From the NCBI GenBank assembly GCA_016124955.1, contig WGMR01000003.1, positions 124,001 to 188,000 on the forward strand: DNA of 64,000 bases. Direction: 5' to 3'. Below the pieces are notes generated by a model, which worked only from the letters and a program-made list of their open reading frames with translations, searched no databases and was not told where the DNA came from. This stretch comes from Alphaproteobacteria bacterium. Lineage in GTDB: Bacteria; Pseudomonadota; Alphaproteobacteria; UBA9219; RFNS01. Positions 1 through 7,578 of the stretch are shown one piece after another; position 1 is the first letter of the stretch, and every line of letters begins with the position of its first letter. Position numbers and translations under genes: made by a program.

Positions 1-1496
1 ACGAACCCGACCGCAGGAATTCGGCGGGAATTGATCTTACAGACCCTGTTGAAACCGCGCCGCTGCTTGCAGACATGGCCAAAGTTTGGGCAAAAACGGA
101 AACCGCAAGCAAGATAACCCCCGAACAATTGGAAAACGCCATATCCGAAGCCCAAAAAGGCTACGGAGTTTGGTCAAACAAACCGGTGGCGGAGCGTGCG
201 CAATGCCTTGAGCGGCTGGCCGACCTGCTTGAAAAGAACCGCGCGATGCTTATGGCCGTGCTGGTGCGCGAAGGCGGAAAGACCATAAACGATGCATTGG
301 CCGAATTGCGCGAAGCCGCCGATTTTTGCCGTTACTATGCCGTGCGTGCGGTGGCAGATTTCAAGCCGCGCGAATTGCCCGGCCCTACAGGCGAACGAAA
401 TGTGCTTTCGCTGCATGGGAGGGGCGTATTTGTCTGCATAAGCCCTTGGAACTTCCCGCTCGCGATCTTCATTGGACAGGTTGTGGCGGCACTTGCGGCC
501 GGAAACAGCGTGCTCGCCAAGCCGGCCTCCCAAACGCCGCTGATCGCGCGCCATGCCGTCAGGCTGACGCATGATGCAGGCGTTCCGCAAAATGTACTGC
601 AGCTTATTATCGGCAGCGGCGAGGTGGGCACACAATTGGTGAATGCGCCGGTTACGGCTGGCGTTGCCTTTACGGGTTCGGTCGCCACCGCGCGCAAGAT
701 CAACCGCACGCTTGCCGCCAAGGATGCGCCCATTGTACCGCTTATCGCGGAGACCGGGGGGCAAAACGCCATGATCGTCGATACCTCCGCCCTGCCCGAA
801 CAGGTTGTGGACGATATCATCACAAGCGCATTTCGTTCCGCCGGGCAGCGCTGCTCTGCCTTGCGCGTGCTGTTCCTGCCCGAACCGACCGCCGATGGCA
901 TTTTGACGATGCTGAAAGGCGCGATGCAGGCATTGGTCATAGGCGACCCCGGTCTGCTTTCCACGGATATCGGCCCCGTGATCGATAGCGCCGCGCAAGA
1001 AGGCTTGCTTAAACATGTAGAACGGTTAAGGCATGAAGCGCATGAAATTTTTACCTGCGCCTTGCCCCCCGCCTGCGCGGGCGGTAATTTTGTCGCGCCG
1101 CAAGCATGGCTTATCAAGGATATCACATGGCTGAAGGATGAAGTTTTCGGGCCAATCCTGCATGTCGTGCGCTACAACCCCGTAAAGCTTGCCAAGGTGG
1201 TGGCCGGTATCAATGCCACAGGCTTTGGCCTTACCGGCGGTATCCACAGCCGGATCGAGCAGACCGTCAGCGAGGTTGCCGGAACGCTCCGTGCCGGCAA
1301 CCTATACGTCAACCGGTCTATGATCGGGGCTATTGTTGGCTCCCAGCCGTTCGGCGGCGAAGGGCTTTCCGGCACCGGCCCGAAGGCCGGCGGACCGCAT
1401 TATTTGCCCCGTTTTGCGCTCGAAAGGGTGACATCCATCAACACCACGGCGGCGGGCGGAAACGCCAGCCTGCTGGCCGCAATGGGGGATGGATAA
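1..1496 (+). CDS. putA: PutA C-terminal part: L-glutamate gamma-semialdehyde (P5C) dehydrogenase domain, 5' end outside window
   Basis: The reading frame is open from the window edge and continues upstream of the first ATG (75): the codons from position 3 already read as PutA sequence (NSAGIDLTD). This is the NAD-dependent P5C dehydrogenase half of the bifunctional proline catabolism enzyme, which turns glutamate semialdehyde into glutamate. Visible signatures are SPWNFPLAIF (cofactor-binding fold), the base Glu in ETGGQN (codon at 750) and the catalytic Cys in SAGQRCSA (codon at 852). The end carries the PutA-type QPFGGEGLSGTGPKAGG block. The proline dehydrogenase half must lie to the left. 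A free-standing aldehyde dehydrogenase starting at 75 is possible but unlikely, since the homology extends past that ATG. pyrB follows almost directly on the same strand. Confidence 0.9.
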   Translation, partial: EPDRRNSAGIDLTDPVETAPLLADMAKVWAKTETASKITPEQLENAISEAQKGYGVWSNKPVAERAQCLERLADLLEKNRAMLMAVLVREGGKTINDALAELREAADFCRYYAVRAVADFKPRELPGPTGERNVLSLHGRGVFVCISPWNFPLAIFIGQVVAALAAGNSVLAKPASQTPLIARHAVRLTHDAGVPQNVLQLIIGSGEVGTQLVNAPVTAGVAFTGSVATARKINRTLAAKDAPIVPLIAETGGQNAMIVDTSALPEQVVDDIITSAFRSAGQRCSALRVLFLPEPTADGILTMLKGAMQALVIGDPGLLSTDIGPVIDSAAQEGLLKHVERLRHEAHEIFTCALPPACAGGNFVAPQAWLIKDITWLKDEVFGPILHVVRYNPVKLAKVVAGINATGFGLTGGIHSRIEQTVSEVAGTLRAGNLYVNRSMIGAIVGSQPFGGEGLSGTGPKAGGPHYLPRFALERVTSINTTAAGGNASLLAAMGDG

Positions 1497-1505
1497 AGTG
1501 CTGGA

Positions 1506-2531
1506 ATGCCCGCCCAAAATGTTGGAATATGCGCCCCCATGAGGACAGACCCGGTTAAAGAACTTACCAAGGTCCGCGCAGGGCGGGACGTCAGTTTCTT
1601 CGATCTTTATTCCATGGATCAGGTCAGCGCCAAGGACCTCGATCTCATCATTGCCCTCGCTCGCCGCTTCCGCGAATACCGGACCCACAAATTTTCGCTC
1701 AGCGCAGGCTGTAGCCTGATCAACGCCTTTTTTGAAAACTCCACCCGCACGATGGCCAGCTTTGATCTTTCGGGCAAGCATCTGGGCATGGACACCACAA
1801 GCCTGAGCGGCGCGAATTCGACATCGAAGGGCGAAAGCTACCTCGATACTGCGCTGACGCTTGATGCCTATAACCCGAAAATCATCGTGATACGCGCGCG
1901 CGAATCCGGCGTGCCTGAAATGCTGGCGCGGCATGTGAACGCGAGCATCGTCAATGCGGGCGATGGCTGGCACGAACACCCGACGCAGGGCCTGCTCGAT
2001 GCCTTGACCATCCTCGATCATTTCAAGGCCAGAGATCTTTCCGGCAAAACCGTTACGATCGTGGGTGATATACTTCATTCCCGCGTTTTCGGCTCCCTTG
2101 TTCGCGCACTCAAGAAACTGAAAGCGAAGGTGCGTATTGCGGCACCACAAACTTTTCTGCCGGCTGGTGTCGAGAATTTTGGGGTCAAAACATACTATAA
2201 CGTCGAAGAAGCGCTTACGGGCGCGGATGTCGTTTACGCGCTGCGTGTGCAGGAAGAGCGCGGCGCAGGCGGCTTTATCCCGACGTTGCGGGAATATTCC
2301 AAGATGTACGGCATCAGCCGCAAGCGCATGAACCTTGCGAATAAAACCGCGATCCTGATGCACCCCGGCCCCGTGCGCCGCGATGTGGATGTCCATTCCG
2401 CCCTTGTCACGGTTGACGAACAATCGCACATCACGAAGCAGGTAGAAAACGGCATGGCGGTTCGCAAGGCGCTGATCTGGCTGCTGGCTAACCGCATGGA
2501 CGGCAAAAGAAAGGAGCCGACCCGGAAATGA
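1506..2531 (+). CDS. pyrB: Aspartate carbamoyltransferase catalytic chain
   Basis: Catalyses carbamoyl phosphate + aspartate to carbamoyl aspartate, the committed step of pyrimidine synthesis, in the cytoplasm. The carbamoyl-phosphate loop FFENSTRT lies near residue 70, HEHPTQGLLD near 155 and HPGPVRRDVD near 285; the length (341 or 330 aa) fits the family. Two ATG starts are possible, 1506 and 1539, and neither has a convincing ribosome binding site; the first adds eleven residues of no recognisable homology, so 1539 may be the true one. The gene overlaps pyrC by four bases (ATGA), so the pair is almost certainly translationally coupled. No pyrI regulatory chain is seen. Confidence 0.95.
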   Translation: MPAQNVGICAPMRTDPVKELTKVRAGRDVSFFDLYSMDQVSAKDLDLIIALARRFREYRTHKFSLSAGCSLINAFFENSTRTMASFDLSGKHLGMDTTSLSGANSTSKGESYLDTALTLDAYNPKIIVIRARESGVPEMLARHVNASIVNAGDGWHEHPTQGLLDALTILDHFKARDLSGKTVTIVGDILHSRVFGSLVRALKKLKAKVRIAAPQTFLPAGVENFGVKTYYNVEEALTGADVVYALRVQEERGAGGFIPTLREYSKMYGISRKRMNLANKTAILMHPGPVRRDVDVHSALVTVDEQSHITKQVENGMAVRKALIWLLANRMDGKRKEPTRK

Positions 2532-3814
2532 GCGCGCTTCTCATCAAAAACGGCCATGTGATCGACCCGGCGAACGGCATCGACCGGCAGCAGGATATTT
2601 TCGTGCGCGACGGTAAAATTGTTGAAGTCGGTAAAGCCATTCGGGCGAAAGCCGATCAAACCATCGATGCAAACGGGCTTACGGTTACGCCCGGCCTTAT
2701 CGATTTGCAGGTGCATGTGCGCGAACCGGGCCGGGAAGACCGGGAAACGATTGAAACCGCTTCGCGCGCCGCGCTGGCGGGCGGCGTTACCTCTATCGTC
2801 GCCATGCCGAATTCGACCCCGGCGGCGGACAACCAGACGGTTATTGAATTTGTCATCAAGCGCGCGCGCGATCTTGATTTGATCAATGTTTATCCTTCCG
2901 GCGCTATCACGACCGGGCAGCAGGGCCTGAAGCTGGCGGAAATCAACGAACTGAAGAACGCGGGCGCAATCGCCATCACGGATGACGGCGTCGATGTGCA
3001 AAACGAAGGTCTTTTGCGCCGCGCCATGGAATACGCAAAGACCTGCGGCATCCTGCTCATGAGCCATTGCGAAACCGACGATCTGACGCGGGAAGGCGTT
3101 ATGCATGAAGGTTGGGTTTCGACCCAGCTTGGCTTGCCCGGCACGCCGGCAATTTCCGAAGATTACGCGGTTCGCAAAAACATCATGCTTGCACAGCTGA
3201 CCGGCGCGCGGCTCCATCTGCTTCACAATTCGTCAATCGGCGCGACGCAGGCCATCCGCGAAGCCAAGAAGGGCGGTTACCGGAACATTACAGCCGAAGT
3301 CGCGGTCCAGCATTTCTCCCTGACCGACGAGGAATGTTTTGGGTATAACACCAACGCCAAAATGTACCCGCCGCTTCGCTCAAGGGAACATGTCGAAGCC
3401 ATCATCAAGGGTATCAAAGACGACACCTTCGATGCCTTCACGACTGATCACGCCCCGCATATCGAGCCCGACAAGCTCGAACCGTTCCAGCACGCCGCCT
3501 TTGGCTCAATCGGCCTCGAAACCAGCTTCGCGGTTATGAACACGTATCTTGTGAAGAAGAAACACATATCGCTGCGCAAAGGCATTTCGAAAATGACGAC
3601 CGAGCCCGCCAAAATTCTAGGCGTCAAGAAAGGCACGTTATCGGAAGGCGCGGATGCCGATATCGCCATCTTCGATACCGGTCACAGATGGGTGGTGGAC
3701 AGCAGCAAAGGCCATTCAAAAGCAAAAAATTGCATTTTCGAAGGCAAGGCACTGGTCGGCCGGGCGGCCTACACGATCAAGGGCGGCAAGGTTAAATACA
3801 GCCTGAAGGCATGA
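2528..3814 (+). CDS. pyrC: Dihydroorotase, class I
   Basis: Zinc amidohydrolase that cyclises carbamoyl aspartate to dihydroorotate, acting directly after PyrB. The 428-aa length and the metal motif (DLQVHVREPG near residue 60, with class I HxR) mark it as the class I type, not the shorter E. coli class II type. Later landmarks are MSHCETD, LLHNSS and the FTTDHAPH block near residue 310, which supplies the catalytic Asp. It starts inside the pyrB stop region and its stop is followed after one base by the next gene, so the three genes probably share a transcript. In several bacteria class I enzymes associate physically with PyrB; the coupling here is compatible with that but does not prove it. 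Confidence 0.95.
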   Translation: MSALLIKNGHVIDPANGIDRQQDIFVRDGKIVEVGKAIRAKADQTIDANGLTVTPGLIDLQVHVREPGREDRETIETASRAALAGGVTSIVAMPNSTPAADNQTVIEFVIKRARDLDLINVYPSGAITTGQQGLKLAEINELKNAGAIAITDDGVDVQNEGLLRRAMEYAKTCGILLMSHCETDDLTREGVMHEGWVSTQLGLPGTPAISEDYAVRKNIMLAQLTGARLHLLHNSSIGATQAIREAKKGGYRNITAEVAVQHFSLTDEECFGYNTNAKMYPPLRSREHVEAIIKGIKDDTFDAFTTDHAPHIEPDKLEPFQHAAFGSIGLETSFAVMNTYLVKKKHISLRKGISKMTTEPAKILGVKKGTLSEGADADIAIFDTGHRWVVDSSKGHSKAKNCIFEGKALVGRAAYTIKGGKVKYSLKA

Positions 3815-3815
3815 G

Positions 3816-4580
3816 ATGGATTTCGCCGCGCTGCTTGATGTAAACTCCCTTATTCTTGCATTCACCGGCTTTATCATAGGGATACTTGGCGTTGTCATCG
3901 GCGGCGCAATGTTTTTTGCCGTTCCGCTGATGCAATGGCTGTTTCCACTCGCTTCATTCGGTATCGTCGTCGGTAACATTAAAATGGGGTCGTTCTTCCG
4001 CAGCATCGGTTCAACGATATCCACCCATAAGCACATCGAATATGTCGATAACTTCAAGCTATCCCTTGCCGCATTTTTGGGCACGATTCTCGGCGCTTCG
4101 GCTATTGCCCAACTGGATCAGGCGTGGCTTCTGCCCGCGGTCGTTCTGGCGATTATCCTTGCCCTTCTCGCGCCAAAGCTTGCGCACAAAATCACGAACC
4201 GGACCTTCCATCTCGCCTCCCTGCTCACGGGGATATATGCGGGCTTGTTTGGCGCCGGCATCGGAGTGCTGCTTATTGCGTTGCTGCGCCTGAAACATCC
4301 ATCGGACGAAAAAATCGCGCACGTTAAAATACAGGCGCGCTTCGTTGAATGGCTGCTTGTGATCACGGCCATCGTCACCCACTTCCTGCATGGCAACCTT
4401 GTGACATCCATATGGGTGCCATGGTCAATCGGCGGATTAATCGGCGGTTATACGGGCGGCGTAATGCTCGATAAAATGGGCAAGCTTTCCGGCAAGGTAC
4501 AGAAAATTATTCTGTATGTAGCGTTCGCTTTTGCGTTCATCGTTGCCGCGTTCAAGGCTTTCGATATCGCTCTGTCATAG
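3816..4580 (+). CDS. TSUP (TauE/SafE) family inner-membrane permease
   Basis: A 254-aa very hydrophobic protein with about seven or eight membrane segments. The first segment reads ILAFTGFIIGILGVVIGG and the two halves of the protein each have a Gly-rich helix, the second being GIYAGLFGAGIGVLLIAL, as expected for the internally repeated sulfite exporter TauE/SafE family (formerly DUF81). Members move sulfite, sulfoacetate or other organic anions; the substrate here cannot be read from sequence. It begins one base after the pyrC stop, so it is probably co-transcribed with pyrBC, though a link to pyrimidine metabolism is not evident. It converges on the tRNA-Arg gene, whose 3' end lies nine bases beyond the stop codon. 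Confidence 0.8.
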   Translation: MDFAALLDVNSLILAFTGFIIGILGVVIGGAMFFAVPLMQWLFPLASFGIVVGNIKMGSFFRSIGSTISTHKHIEYVDNFKLSLAAFLGTILGASAIAQLDQAWLLPAVVLAIILALLAPKLAHKITNRTFHLASLLTGIYAGLFGAGIGVLLIALLRLKHPSDEKIAHVKIQARFVEWLLVITAIVTHFLHGNLVTSIWVPWSIGGLIGGYTGGVMLDKMGKLSGKVQKIILYVAFAFAFIVAAFKAFDIALS

Positions 4581-4589
4581 TTGCGCGGC

Positions 4590-4666
4590 TGGCGCACCCT
4601 AGAGGACTCGAACCTCTGACCTGTCGCTTAGAAGGCGACTGCTCTATCCAGCTGAGCTAAGGGTGC
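4590..4666 (-). tRNA. tRNA-Arg (anticodon TCT)
   Basis: The reverse strand folds into a full cloverleaf: acceptor GCACCCT/GGGTGC, D-arm with GCTCAGCTGGAT, anticodon stem GTCGC/GCGAC around loop CTTCTAA (anticodon TCT), and T-arm AGAGGTTCGAGTCCTCT. The discriminator is G and the CCA is encoded. It reads AGA codons (and AGG by wobble). It lies downstream of the NDUFS4-like gene on the same strand. Confidence 0.97.
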
Positions 4667-4729
4667 ATTCCGGCCTTGCGGGAACACTAATCAGTTATCC
4701 CCGCTTGCGCAAACCTGTGCGATGCGGGG

Positions 4730-5047
4730 CTACGGGCTTCTTTCTTCGTCTTGCGGGCGAATGAAGCGAAGGTTTTCGGCAAAGCTGCGCGGCATGATGC
4801 GGCGTTCCTTGGCTTCGACCACGATGTATTCCCACCCCTTGGCGACGGCAAACGCGACAGCCTCTTCCTTGCTGTCGAACCGCAAACGGTTCAACAACTC
4901 GGTCAGCGTATCGCCGGCGCTAACCCAGCCCATAAGCGGTTCCGGAGTGCGCGGCGTTTCGATTTCAGGTTCGATAACCCAGGCATGCGTCTTGGCGCGG
5001 CCCGATTGCATCGCGGTCTTGCTTGGCCGGTAGATACGTACGCGCAT
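4730..5047 (-). CDS. NDUFS4-like accessory subunit of respiratory complex I (ETC complex I subunit family)
   Basis: A short soluble protein (105 aa from the chosen start) of the NDUFS4 / 18 kDa complex I subunit family, found in mitochondria and alphaproteobacteria, where it sits on the peripheral arm of NADH:ubiquinone oxidoreductase. Family signatures are the N-terminal RIYRPSKTAMQSG, WVIEPE, and the middle block MGWVSAGDT followed by LRFDSKEEAVAFA and GWEYIV. The start at 5047 is chosen because GAGGGAG precedes it by four bases and the homology begins there; an ATG 21 bases upstream adds only MKTRGSV. It is placed between tRNA-Pro and tRNA-Arg, all on the minus strand, 23 bases after the tRNA-Pro 3' end, so the three may be one primary transcript. 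No other nuo gene is in the window. Confidence 0.88.
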   Translation of the reverse strand: MRVRIYRPSKTAMQSGRAKTHAWVIEPEIETPRTPEPLMGWVSAGDTLTELLNRLRFDSKEEAVAFAVAKGWEYIVVEAKERRIMPRSFAENLRFIRPQDEERSP

Positions 5048-5070
5048 GACACTCCCTCTCGTCTTCAATC

Positions 5071-5147
5071 TGGTCGGGACGCCCGGATTCGAACCGGGGG
5101 CCTACAGTACCCAAAACTGTCGCGCTACCAGGCTGCGCTACGTCCCG
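5071..5147 (-). tRNA. tRNA-Pro (anticodon TGG)
   Basis: The reverse strand gives acceptor CGGGACG/CGTCCCG, D-arm GCGCAGCCTGGTAGCGC, anticodon stem ACAGT/ACTGT with loop TTTGGGT (anticodon TGG) and T-arm CCCGGTTCGAATCCGGG. Discriminator A; CCA encoded. It stands 23 bases upstream of the NDUFS4-like start codon. Confidence 0.97.
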
Positions 5148-5259
5148 TATTACCCCGGCGCGGCGACCGGAACTGCACTGGCATAGCCAAAAGCCCGCCT
5201 TTCGGCAACTTTAACCCATAGGGCCAAGAAACCGGCCCCGGACCCCTGTAATCTGCCCT

Positions 5260-5781
5260 TCAAGGGCTTAAGGAGGGGTGAATAACCCTATCACCCGGCC
5301 TGAGGCCCAGTTTGGCTGCCGTGCCGCCCTTAAGCTCTAGAACCCCTTTGCCCGGGCTGGCCGAGGTGATCATATCGGTTGAAAGTGGCTGGGTGTTTTC
5401 GGCGATATTGATTATCCGTCCCTCACTATCAAGGAAAAGAATATCAAGCGGTATGTAGGTATTCTTCATCCAGAATGTAAGCCTATTAGGTTCAGGAAAC
5501 AGAAACAGCATGCCAGCATCGTCCGGCATATCCTTCACATACATCAAACCATAGCTTTGTTCGCTCTGATTTCTGGCCACTTCCACATCGAATCGATGGC
5601 TGGTCCCGGCGGCGGTCCGCAATTCGATCGCCGTGTGCTTGAAATCCGGCCTTGGGGTATTGCTGTCGGGGCTTATATGCGGGCTATTGGCATAGAGAAA
5701 CACCGCCGCAAACAGGACGCCAAGCATCAGTAAATAAACCCAAAGATTGCCTCTGCGCCGTGTTTTTCCTATATTTTTCAA
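5260..5781 (-). CDS. DUF192 family membrane-anchored periplasmic protein
   Basis: A single N-terminal membrane anchor (LWVYLLMLGVLFAAVFLY) is followed by a DUF192 domain: ARNQSEQSYGLMY, MLFLFPEPN, FWMKNTYIPLDILFLD and a C-terminal VLELKGGTAAKLGLRPGD. The function of DUF192 is unknown; members are small periplasmic beta-rich proteins. I place the start at TTG 5781, which has AGGA seven bases upstream and gives a classic positively charged N-terminus (KNIGKTRRRGN). The longer frame back to ATG 5859 would run into the divergent secreted-protein gene at 5847 and adds a segment without homology-like character. Confidence 0.8.
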   Translation of the reverse strand: MKNIGKTRRRGNLWVYLLMLGVLFAAVFLYANSPHISPDSNTPRPDFKHTAIELRTAAGTSHRFDVEVARNQSEQSYGLMYVKDMPDDAGMLFLFPEPNRLTFWMKNTYIPLDILFLDSEGRIINIAENTQPLSTDMITSASPGKGVLELKGGTAAKLGLRPGDRVIHPSLSP

Positions 5782-5846
5782 AGTCGTTTTCCTGATTAAG
5801 AAGTTTTTTGTATGATGCCGGGTAGCATATTCGCTTGAGGGTACAA

Positions 5847-6683
5847 ATGACAAATGCAACCAAGTTCATGAGCTCGGTCGCCATCGCGGCAATGCTGTGC
5901 GCGGGCGGCGCCCATGCGCAGAATGTCGCGGTCCCCTATACGCCTGACAATAGCGCGGACGAAGTACCCTCACTCGGCTTTGCGCCTGCAGCTCCCATCA
6001 AGCAAGCACCCGTCCCCACGGCCGAAACCGATACGAAAAAAACCCAAGTCGATACCGCGGTCAATGCCGCGCCGCAGCTGCCAAACCCCAAGGTTGATCT
6101 TGATTACAACCTTCAAAACATACCGGCTGAATCGCAGGATATCGTCAAACGCGTAAGGGAAGTGACTAGGCAGAAATATATGCAAGCCATAAACAGCTTG
6201 CCCAAAAGCAAAACGGAATTTCTGGATGTTCCAGAAAATGTAAATGCTACATTAGGTAACACGGTCAAGAACGGCAGCAATCTTACTGTTACGGGTATTG
6301 CCAAGCGATGGTCAAATCAGGATCTTATGATGATAGCCGCAAAAACCGGTTTTAACCCCGAGGAAGCTGCACAAAAATGCAGGCTTGCAGCCGGGGGCGT
6401 AGTGGAAACCGACAAGGGCGCTTACATTATTAACGTAACAGAAGATTTGCAGGGCACTACGACCTTTGAAGGCGTTGTTAAAACCGTAAGCATCATGCCT
6501 TCGGCTTTGTGCAATCCGCCATCGTCGCCTCCGAAAGATGTTGGCGCCATCGTCAGGGTTGGCAAAAAATATGTTATTGCCCTGCCCGGCGCTACGCAAT
6601 GTACGCCGCCGCGCACAATAAGCGGCAGTGCGCGCATTAGCTATGAATATGACGGGAACGGCGTTGGCCGCTGCACGTACTGA
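5847..6683 (+). CDS. Secreted protein of unknown function
   Basis: I do not recognise this family. The protein (278 aa) starts with a clear Sec signal peptide, hydrophobic VAIAAMLCAGG ending in AHA-Q, so it is exported to the periplasm or outside. Residues about 25-75 are Pro/Ala/Thr-rich and look disordered. A charged helical stretch (DIVKRVREVTRQKYMQAI) follows, then a beta-rich, Gly-rich C-terminal half holding four Cys that could form disulfides in the periplasm. The ATG at 5847 has GAGG six bases upstream; a TTG 12 bases earlier is less likely. It is divergent from the DUF192 gene and convergent with the hydrolase gene, so it appears monocistronic. Confidence 0.7.
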   Translation: MTNATKFMSSVAIAAMLCAGGAHAQNVAVPYTPDNSADEVPSLGFAPAAPIKQAPVPTAETDTKKTQVDTAVNAAPQLPNPKVDLDYNLQNIPAESQDIVKRVREVTRQKYMQAINSLPKSKTEFLDVPENVNATLGNTVKNGSNLTVTGIAKRWSNQDLMMIAAKTGFNPEEAAQKCRLAAGGVVETDKGAYIINVTEDLQGTTTFEGVVKTVSIMPSALCNPPSSPPKDVGAIVRVGKKYVIALPGATQCTPPRTISGSARISYEYDGNGVGRCTY

Positions 6684-7568
6684 TCAGCGCTGGCTAATAT
6701 CCGTTTTCTTGTCCTGTGCCAGCCCGGTGGCATCATCCGGGGTAAGCCCTTCAATAAACTTCATGATGGCCTGCCTGACTTCCAAATCATAAACATCGCT
6801 GTGCCCGAGCCCGGGTACAAAAACACCCTGCTTGGGTTCGTTTGCGGCAGCCAGAAGCTTGCGCCCGAATTTCGCAGGCACCACGAGATCGGAAAGACCA
6901 TGCACGATCATAAGCGGCATATGAATGTTCTTGATCTTGTTTATCGATTCAAAACGGTCACGCATCAGGTAATAGACCGGCAAGAACGGGTAGCGCCATG
7001 ACCCAACCTCCGCCGTCGAGGTATAGGGCGATTCAAGTATCAATCCCAGAGCACGGTATTCGGTGGCCATCTGCGTCGCAACGCCGGTGCCCATGGATTC
7101 GCCGTACAAAACAATATGATCACCGCCGAGGTCGTGGGCCTTCAGCCAATCGAGTACGGAACGGGCATCGTCATAGAGCCCCTTTTCCGAAGGCACACCC
7201 GGGTTCTGACCGAAGCCACGGTAGCCAACCATCATGACGCCATAACCCGCATCAATCCATGGCCGTACTTTGTAGTTGCGATAACCGGCATGTCCGGCGT
7301 TGCCTTGGGTAAAAACTATTGTCTCCCGGTCCGGCGTACGCGCGGGCGTGTACCAGCTCGTGATCCGCAGGCCATCGGCAGTCAGTGTTTCAACCGGCTG
7401 TAGTTCGGGAACCTGCCATTCGGAAGGAACGAAACTTGTCTTATCCGGAAAATACATCAGGTTGCGCTGCAGCAAAACGAGTGCAATGCAAAAAACTGCG
7501 TAAGCTGTCAAAAGCGTTAGCAGTAAATGCTTGATTTTACTTCGCGCGATGTACTGCACATCAACCAT
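6684..7568 (-). CDS. Membrane-anchored alpha/beta hydrolase (ABHD17/BEM46-like)
   Basis: An N-terminal membrane anchor (LLLTLLTAYAVFCIALVLL) is followed by an alpha/beta-hydrolase fold with FTQGNAGHAGYRNYK (oxyanion-hole region), the nucleophile elbow GESMGTG near residue 155, the acid in VHGLSDLVVP and the catalytic His in GLGHSDVYD. All three catalytic positions are present, so it should be an active serine hydrolase, probably an esterase or acyl-thioesterase facing the periplasm or membrane surface; the substrate is unknown. It starts ten bases after the msbA stop on the same strand, which suggests co-expression with the lipid flippase and perhaps a role in lipid or envelope metabolism. 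Confidence 0.85.
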   Translation of the reverse strand: MVDVQYIARSKIKHLLLTLLTAYAVFCIALVLLQRNLMYFPDKTSFVPSEWQVPELQPVETLTADGLRITSWYTPARTPDRETIVFTQGNAGHAGYRNYKVRPWIDAGYGVMMVGYRGFGQNPGVPSEKGLYDDARSVLDWLKAHDLGGDHIVLYGESMGTGVATQMATEYRALGLILESPYTSTAEVGSWRYPFLPVYYLMRDRFESINKIKNIHMPLMIVHGLSDLVVPAKFGRKLLAAANEPKQGVFVPGLGHSDVYDLEVRQAIMKFIEGLTPDDATGLAQDKKTDISQR

Positions 7569-7578
7569 AGATTCATAT

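Noticed and set aside
1302-2429. 375-codon open frame on the minus strand across the putA end and pyrB
   Set aside because: Overlaps two well-supported genes completely and has no recognisable domain.
5215-5245. GGGCC/GGCCC inverted repeat downstream of the DUF192 gene as a terminator
   Set aside because: Short stem and no T run after it on the relevant strand.
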